NCBI GenBank assembly: GCA_020024175.1
Contig: JAHHUB010000005.1
Span: 1 to 20,487 of the forward strand
Source: Oscillospiraceae bacterium
Lineage (GTDB): Bacteria > Bacillota > Clostridia > Oscillospirales > Ruminococcaceae
Reading direction: 5' to 3'
Length of the DNA: 20,487 nucleotides
Shown: piece by piece, positions 16,162 through 20,487 of the stretch
Layout of the letters: every line of letters begins with the position of its first letter
Position numbering within the stretch: position 1 is the stretch's first letter
Made by a program: the position numbers and the translations under genes
The notes under the pieces: model-generated
Database searches by the model: none
What the model saw: the letters and a program-made list of their open reading frames with translations, nothing else
What the model was told of the DNA's origin: nothing

Positions 16162-17220
16162 CTAACCAATATTATAATCTTTCATTGAAAATTTACCCGA
16201 AGCATCTTCAAAGATAAATTTGTCCTTATATGCAGGACTTACATATATATTAAGTTCATCATCAACGGCTATGATATAAAATTCATCTTGGTTTAAATAT
16301 TTTCCCAAATTATCAAGACCGTCATTAAAAATCCATGTTGACATACAGTCGGCAAGTCCGCCGTTTTTGCTTATTACTGTAACAGAAATTAAACCTTTAT
16401 CAGTGGGATAGCCTGTTTTTAAATCTAAAACATGGTGGTATCTATCACCTTTTTCGTCTACAAAAAATCTTTCATAATCCCCTGTAGTTGCCATGGTATA
16501 ACCATCCAAATCCACTATTCCTATATACTCGTTTTGAGAGCCTCTCGGATTTCTGACACCAAATTTCATATCATCTCCATTGGGTTTTTTGCCTATAACC
16601 ATAAGGTTTCCCCCAAGAGAAACATATCCTTTCACCTTGTTTTTTTCTGCGATTTCTTTTACCATATCCACAGCAAAACCTTTGGCAATTCCGCCTAAAT
16701 CAAGTCCCATACCCTTTTCTTTTAAAAAAGCTGTTTTGCTGCCGTTTTCATCTTCTTTTAAAATAAGATTTTCAGCTCCTACAAGTTTAAGCATTTTATC
16801 GATGTTTTCTTTTTGAGGAACATTGGGATTTTGGCTTGTAATACCCCACAGTTCAACTAAGGGCAATATGGTGATATCAAAGCAATTCTGTGATTTCAGT
16901 GAATATTCTTTGGCTTTTTTGAGTAAATGATAAGTTTCATCGCTGATTGCCACAGGTTTTATTCCTGCCATTGAATTAATAACAGAAATTTCCGATGTTT
17001 TTATATAGGATGAAAATTTATTTTCAAACTCCGATAAAGCATCATAAACCTCATTTATGGTTTTTTCTCTGTTTTTACCATACCATTTTTGTTCCACCAC
17101 AGTGTTAAGCAAATAACAGGTGTCTTTTACAAATTCTTTTTTTTCTTTGTTATTTATAAAAATTATTCCGCCTGCTAAAATCAAAAGCATACAGGCAACA
17201 GTAATATACAGTTTTTTCAT
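16162..17220 (-). CDS. apbE: FAD:protein FMN transferase (ApbE)
   Basis: ApbE transfers FMN from FAD to a Thr or Ser of target proteins, here most likely RnfG and RnfD encoded just downstream. The 352-residue protein has an N-terminal membrane anchor (about residues 4-22, no lipobox Cys at the right place), so it acts outside the cytoplasmic membrane. Motifs in order are FSSYIKTSEISVIN, FDITILPLVELWG, the FAD-binding GLDLGGIAKGFAVD (172-185), SLGGNLMVIG, ATTGDYERFF, YHHVLDLKTGYP and the Mg-binding ADCMSTW (290-296). Start is an ATG with a weak GGTG. Promoter-like boxes lie 40-70 nt upstream, and the gene is probably first in the apbE-Gx-rnf operon. Confidence 0.95.
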   Translation of the reverse strand: MKKLYITVACMLLILAGGIIFINNKEKKEFVKDTCYLLNTVVEQKWYGKNREKTINEVYDALSEFENKFSSYIKTSEISVINSMAGIKPVAISDETYHLLKKAKEYSLKSQNCFDITILPLVELWGITSQNPNVPQKENIDKMLKLVGAENLILKEDENGSKTAFLKEKGMGLDLGGIAKGFAVDMVKEIAEKNKVKGYVSLGGNLMVIGKKPNGDDMKFGVRNPRGSQNEYIGIVDLDGYTMATTGDYERFFVDEKGDRYHHVLDLKTGYPTDKGLISVTVISKNGGLADCMSTWIFNDGLDNLGKYLNQDEFYIIAVDDELNIYVSPAYKDKFIFEDASGKFSMKDYNIG

Positions 17221-17259
17221 TTTACACCAATTTTCTATTCGCTCTTTCTACAATTAAAT

Positions 17260-17288
17260 ATTTTAACTAATTTTTAATAAAAAGTCAA
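17260..17288 (-). promoter_or_regulatory. promoter of the apbE-Gx-rnf operon
   Basis: On the minus strand TTGACT (17288-17283), a 17-nt spacer and TAAAAT (17265-17260) each match the sigma-A consensus at five of six positions. Transcription would start near 17253, about 33 nt before apbE. The remainder of 17221-17363 is AT-rich with nothing else recognised. Confidence 0.6.
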
Positions 17289-17363
17289 CTGAATTTGAAA
17301 TTTCGCTGTTATTTCCAATAATTAAGCACAAAAATCCTCTATGCTTCTGTAAATATTTTACAC

Positions 17364-17404
17364 AAAAAGTAAAATGCTGCGACAATGTTTTGCCGCAGCA
17401 TTTT
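17364..17404 (-). terminator. terminator behind the CD1247-type gene
   Basis: An 11-bp perfect stem (17394-17404 with 17371-17381) has a 12-nt loop. On the minus strand it is followed by TTTTACTTTTTG, a good U-run. It lies 17 nt after the stop codon and ends the efp-side transcript. Confidence 0.88.
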
Positions 17405-17420
17405 CATAATTATACAAATG

Positions 17421-17915
17421 TTATTCTTCGTCTTCGCAGCAATCACAATCGCAATCACAGCAACATTCGTCGTCATCACCGTAGCTAAAATCGAATTCAA
17501 GATGTTCGCCGCAGTTTGGACAATCCATTTCGCCTTCTTCGATCATGCCGTCATCAACATAGATGGTATCACCGCAAGCAGGACATTTAACTTCATAAAG
17601 TTCGTCATCAAAATCATCTTCGGAACATTCATCATCGTCTTCATCACAATCACAATCGCAGTCGCATTCGTCACAGCAATCGCAGTCATCATCGTCTTCG
17701 TAAAGATCTTCTTCAATCATTTCTACTTCTTCGTCTAACAAATCAACTTGTTCGGAAATTTCGTCAACATTTTCTTCCATATCTTCAATGGAGAATGCTA
17801 CATCTTCCAATGTGTCAATAACAGCCAAGAGAAGTTTTCCTTCTTTTGTGTTCTTGTCAATATCAAGTCCCTCTGCAAGACCTTTGAGATAAGAAACTTT
17901 TTCTGTAATGTTCAT
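17421..17915 (-). CDS. CD1247-type N-terminal domain protein with zinc ribbon and Cys/Asp repeats
   Basis: Residues 1-70 of this 164-residue protein (MNITEKVSYLKGLAEGLDID onward) match the N-terminal domain named after C. difficile CD1247, which continues into an acidic predicted coiled coil. A zinc ribbon follows, CPAC (111-114) and CPNC (132-135). On each side sits a Cys/Asp repeat: eight Cys between 78 and 97, and seven in the last 14 residues (CCCDCDCDCC). That makes 19 Cys in total. A metal-binding role is inferred; the function is unknown to me. The ATG at 17915 follows AAAGGAGGA and fits the family start; an in-frame upstream extension to 17978 lacks support. It lies 69 nt after efp on the same strand. 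Confidence 0.85.
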   Translation of the reverse strand: MNITEKVSYLKGLAEGLDIDKNTKEGKLLLAVIDTLEDVAFSIEDMEENVDEISEQVDLLDEEVEMIEEDLYEDDDDCDCCDECDCDCDCDEDDDECSEDDFDDELYEVKCPACGDTIYVDDGMIEEGEMDCPNCGEHLEFDFSYGDDDECCCDCDCDCCEDEE

Positions 17916-17984
17916 TTTTAATATCCTCCTTTGCCATAACGGCATAAGCCAAATTTTATTATTTGCAATAAATCCCAATGGGAA

Positions 17985-18542
17985 TTAAGCTCTTTCCATA
18001 TACTCGCCTGTACGAGTATCAACACGAATCATATCGCCTTCATCTATAAACAAAGGAACCTTAATTTCGGCACCTGTTTCCAAAACAGCGGGTTTAGTAG
18101 CATTTGTAGCTGTATCGCCTTTAAAACCTGGATCTGTTTTGGTAACCTGAAGTTCAATGAAGAAAGGTGGTTCAACACCAAATACATTGCCCTTATATGA
18201 TAAAACCTTAACATCTGTATTTTCCTTTACAAATCTGAAGTTATCACCGAGCATATTTGCATTGATTGGAATTTGTTCATAGCTTTCATTGTCCATAAAA
18301 TAGTAAAGGTCGCCGTCATTGTAAAGATACTGCATATCTTTTCTTTCAATGAAAGCTGTTGGGTATTTGTCTGTTGGGTTAAATGTTCTTTCAATAACTG
18401 CGCCTGTAATAACATTTCTTATTTTAGTACGAACGAAAGCGGCGCCCTTACCTGGTTTAACGTGCTGGAATTCAATAATCTGAACTACCACACCGTCCAT
18501 ATCAAATGTAACACCGTTTCTGAAATCACCTGCAGAAATCAT
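17985..18542 (-). CDS. efp: elongation factor P
   Basis: EF-P binds the ribosome between the P and E sites and relieves stalling at consecutive prolines. The 185-residue protein has the KOW-like N-terminal domain with the loop VKPGKGAAFVRTK, where Lys32 is the residue that is modified after translation in other bacteria. Two OB domains follow, ending in the family signature GFKGDTATNATKPAVLETGA and VDTRTGEYMERA. No epmA/epmB-type modification genes are in the window. GGAGG is 7 nt before the ATG. Its neighbour pepP on the same strand is a common arrangement in Firmicutes and may relate to proline-rich proteins. Confidence 0.98.
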   Translation of the reverse strand: MISAGDFRNGVTFDMDGVVVQIIEFQHVKPGKGAAFVRTKIRNVITGAVIERTFNPTDKYPTAFIERKDMQYLYNDGDLYYFMDNESYEQIPINANMLGDNFRFVKENTDVKVLSYKGNVFGVEPPFFIELQVTKTDPGFKGDTATNATKPAVLETGAEIKVPLFIDEGDMIRVDTRTGEYMERA

Positions 18543-18622
18543 GAGTAAACCTCCAAATAATTATAATAATTTAGGTCAATATATAAATAAAAAGTTGACC
18601 CATTGTTTAATATCACATTTAT

Positions 18623-18649
18623 ATTATACTAAAACGCAAATTTTTTCAA
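18623..18649 (-). promoter_or_regulatory. possible efp promoter
   Basis: On the minus strand TTGAAA (18649-18644) and TATAAT (18628-18623) are separated by a short 15-nt spacer. The start would be near 18616, about 73 nt before efp. The region 18543-18736 is otherwise AT-rich and I see no convincing terminator for pepP in it. Confidence 0.4.
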
Positions 18650-18736
18650 GTATTTTATAATCTTTTTATAGAAATTTTAACTATTTTAAATAAATAATCG
18701 AATTTTTTCAAAATTATAGCTAAATTATAATTAAAA

Positions 18737-19822
18737 TTATATGCTATTTTGTATAATTATTAGATTTTTCTCCGGTTTAGTTAAATTTTTAACATTGTCT
18801 TGTCCTATGTATACCATATCCTCTATTCTTACTCCGAATTTATCCGGAATATAAATTCCTGGTTCTACTGTCATAACATGACCTACCCGACAATGGCTTA
18901 TTTGGGACTGGGGCGAAAAAAACGGGGATTCGTGAACTTCCATACCCACTGCATGGCCCAAAGAATGTCCGAAATATTCTCCATAACCCTTTTGAGTTAT
19001 ATAATCTCTGGCGACAGTGTCCACATCTTTACACAAAACCCCGGGTTTTATTTTTGCCAAAGCAAGTTTCTGTGATTTTAATACTATATCATATATATTC
19101 CTCATCTCATTGCTCACATTGCCAAGAGCCACAGTTCTGGTCATATCAGAACAATATCCGTTGTATTTTGCCCCGAAGTCCATAACTATAAAATCTCCGT
19201 TTTTAACTTTGTTATCTGTTGGGGTGTGGTGAGGATAAGCGGTATTCTTCCCACAAGAAACCATAACAGGAAAGGCATTTTCCTCAGAACCGCTGCATTT
19301 CATAACAAATTCCAGTCTGGCGGCAATTTCTCTTTCGCTTTTGCCAGGTTTTATGAATTTTATTATATCGTAAAAAGCTCTTTCTGCAAAACTCTGTGCA
19401 TGGTGAATTGCCTCCAGTTCTTCATTGTCCTTATATCTTCGCAGGTTTTCTATTAAAATATTGGTTTTATTGTCAAAAGCAATTTCTGTGCTGTCAAAAA
19501 TCGCCTGATACTTTATATACTCAGTAACAGTCATTTTACTGCTTTCCATACCTATTTTTTTCAATTTGCATTCATCACGGAGTTTCCTTAGCTGAACAGA
19601 TGTTGCAGTGAGAAGTTCCACTTGTACATCTTTTACTTTTTCCTTAGCCTGTTCATAGTAACGAAAATCCACAAAAAGCACGGATTTTTCCCGGGTTATT
19701 ACAAGTATGCCATCACTGCTGCGAAATGAGGTAAAATATTGCCTGTTTATAATTGAAGTTATGAGAACACCATCAATATCATCTGGAAGTTTTTTTATAA
19801 GTTCGGCTATTCTGTTATTCAA
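18737..19822 (-). CDS. pepP: Xaa-Pro aminopeptidase-like M24 family metallopeptidase
   Basis: This 361-residue M24 peptidase removes N-terminal residues next to proline. The creatinase N-terminal domain (about 1-130) precedes the pita-bread catalytic domain. Metal ligands are visible as FIVMDFGAKYNGYCSDMTRT (two Asp), GHSLGHAVGMEVHE (His), TVEPGIYI (Glu) and GVRIEDMVYI (Glu). Upstream AYPHHTPTD provides the substrate-side His. The start is TTG at 19822; GGAGG lies 11 nt upstream, inside the end of yqeG, only 2 nt separating the genes, so translation should be coupled. Whether it is an aminopeptidase P or a prolidase cannot be separated with certainty; the monomer length of about 360 suits the short Firmicutes type. 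Confidence 0.93.
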   Translation of the reverse strand: MNNRIAELIKKLPDDIDGVLITSIINRQYFTSFRSSDGILVITREKSVLFVDFRYYEQAKEKVKDVQVELLTATSVQLRKLRDECKLKKIGMESSKMTVTEYIKYQAIFDSTEIAFDNKTNILIENLRRYKDNEELEAIHHAQSFAERAFYDIIKFIKPGKSEREIAARLEFVMKCSGSEENAFPVMVSCGKNTAYPHHTPTDNKVKNGDFIVMDFGAKYNGYCSDMTRTVALGNVSNEMRNIYDIVLKSQKLALAKIKPGVLCKDVDTVARDYITQKGYGEYFGHSLGHAVGMEVHESPFFSPQSQISHCRVGHVMTVEPGIYIPDKFGVRIEDMVYIGQDNVKNLTKPEKNLIIIQNSI

Positions 19823-19824
19823 TT

Positions 19825-20337
19825 TTATTTTTGCCTCCGCTTTGACTTAATTTTGTTGTAATGCTGTAAAATAGGCTTTTCCATAATTCGTTTAAAATGT
19901 AAAAAACCTTTTTTCTCAGGCTCAATAGGTGTTACTAAAATTGATTTTATTCTAAATAGATTTGCCCCCAAAATATCCGTAAAAATTTGATCTCCGATAA
20001 CTGCGACCTGTTCTTTCGACAAACCCATAAGGTTAATTGCCCTTTTAAAGCCGTCGGAAAGAGGTTTTTTCCCTTCGGACACAAAATCCAGTCCCAGCAT
20101 TTTTGCAAAAGGTTCCACCCTTTCTCCATGGTTGTTGGAAACTATCATCATTTTTATGCCGCTTTTCTGCATTTCGGAAAGCCAGTCGGTTACATTTTCC
20201 AGCGGCACCGGGTTATCATGAGTTGTCAAAGTGTTGTCCACATCAAGTATAAGTCCCCGTATTCCCATTTTTTCAAAATCTTCTTTTGTTATATCAAGTA
20301 TTCTGTGATAATCCCTATAAGGCAAAAAAAGAGCCAA
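19825..20337 (-). CDS. yqeG: YqeG family HAD phosphatase
   Basis: This HAD-superfamily subfamily IIIA phosphatase has about 170 residues. It shows the nucleophile motif LILDVDNTL, motif II MIVSNN, the conserved Lys in EGKKPLSDGF and motif III VIGDQIFTDILGAN. The phosphate substrate of this family is not established. The chosen start is the TTG at 20337, 9 nt after AGGAGG; a TTG at 20346 directly abuts that ribosome binding site. The protein then begins MALFLPYRDY, like other YqeG proteins. It is followed after 2 nt by pepP. A promoter overlaps the end of the upstream gene. Confidence 0.93.
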   Translation of the reverse strand: MALFLPYRDYHRILDITKEDFEKMGIRGLILDVDNTLTTHDNPVPLENVTDWLSEMQKSGIKMMIVSNNHGERVEPFAKMLGLDFVSEGKKPLSDGFKRAINLMGLSKEQVAVIGDQIFTDILGANLFRIKSILVTPIEPEKKGFLHFKRIMEKPILQHYNKIKSKRRQK

Positions 20338-20373
20338 TATTTCCAACCTCCTAAACTAAATTCGTACCGGAAT

Positions 20374-20402
20374 ATTATAGCAAATTTATTCAGCTTTTAC
20401 AA
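20374..20402 (-). promoter_or_regulatory. promoter of yqeG-pepP
   Basis: On the minus strand TTGTAA (20402-20397), a 17-nt spacer ending in TGC, and a perfect TATAAT (20379-20374) form an extended -10 promoter. It overlaps the stop codon of the upstream gene. The transcript would begin near 20367. Confidence 0.6.
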
Positions 20403-20487
20403 CAGTCAGATTATCACAGATTTCCTTAAAAACAGGTGCACAGATTTTTCCCCCGGAATCACCGCCTTCCGCCATTATGGTTATAGC
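20386..20487 (-). CDS. penicillin-binding-protein-like transpeptidase, C-terminal end only
   Basis: The frame is open from the right edge and gives the last 33 residues of a protein. The motif GGDSGGKICAPVFKEICDNL corresponds to the GG...YGG..AAPVF.EI stretch that ends the transpeptidase domain of class B penicillin-binding proteins (PbpA/FtsI/SpoVD type), which crosslink peptidoglycan outside the membrane. Which class member it is cannot be told from this piece. The stop is TAA at 20386-20388. Confidence 0.7.
   Translation of the reverse strand, partial: AITIMAEGGDSGGKICAPVFKEICDNLTVVKAE

Noticed and set aside
17385..17738. Very hydrophobic plus-strand frame that looks like a membrane protein
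   Set aside because: Its Ile, Val and Phe richness is the antisense reading of the Asp/Glu codons of the CD1247-type gene on the other strand.
17933..17950. Three alternating GCC/GGC triplets just before the CD1247-type gene, like switching hairpins
   Set aside because: The stems are only 3 bp and no U-run follows, so a riboswitch or attenuator cannot be supported.

Overview
The window is about 20.5 kb of AT-rich DNA from a strictly anaerobic low-GC Gram-positive bacterium, most likely of class Clostridia. The evidence is a complete Na+/H+-type Rnf complex in the order rnfCDGEAB, a Clostridia-type RpoB and RpoC, the yqeG/pepP/efp neighbourhood ending in a CD1247-type protein, strong AGGAGG ribosome binding sites and many TTG starts. 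A member of Oscillospirales is possible but cannot be settled from sequence reading alone. The content is core chromosome: I see no insertion sequence, prophage, CRISPR array, tRNA or rRNA.

Region 1 (1-1612): the 3' part of a THUMP-type RNA methyltransferase gene (+) converges on an amidohydrolase gene (-); the two share a bidirectional terminator at 705-739. Region 2 (1586-9152): rpoB and rpoC form a two-gene operon (-). It starts from a consensus promoter, TTGACA-N17-TATAAT, and ends at a hairpin behind rpoC. Unlike the usual bacterial layout, no ribosomal protein genes flank it. A gtrA gene (+) diverges from rpoB, and its own excellent promoter faces and overlaps the rpoB promoter, so the 5' ends of the two transcripts should be complementary for about 30 nt.

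Region 3 (9656-10599): a small kinase of the APH/choline-kinase fold (-), sharing a bidirectional terminator with gtrA. Region 4 (10627-17288): a probable eight-gene operon (-), apbE, a Gx-type membrane protein, then rnfC, D, G, E, A and B. Rnf couples electron flow between reduced ferredoxin and NAD+ to ion pumping. ApbE is the enzyme that attaches FMN covalently to RnfG and RnfD, so enzyme and substrates are encoded together. A promoter (TTGACT-N17-TAAAAT) lies upstream of apbE and a terminator lies behind rnfB.

Region 5 (17364-20487): the 3' end of a penicillin-binding-protein-like gene, then yqeG-pepP (tightly coupled), efp, and a gene for a CD1247-type protein with a zinc ribbon between two unusual Cys/Asp repeats, all on the minus strand.

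The items I find most worth checking are the Cys/Asp-rich protein, the face-to-face rpoB/gtrA promoters, the apbE-Gx-rnf linkage with a possible CTG start for the Gx protein, and the isolated rpoBC operon. None is proven to be a new system.
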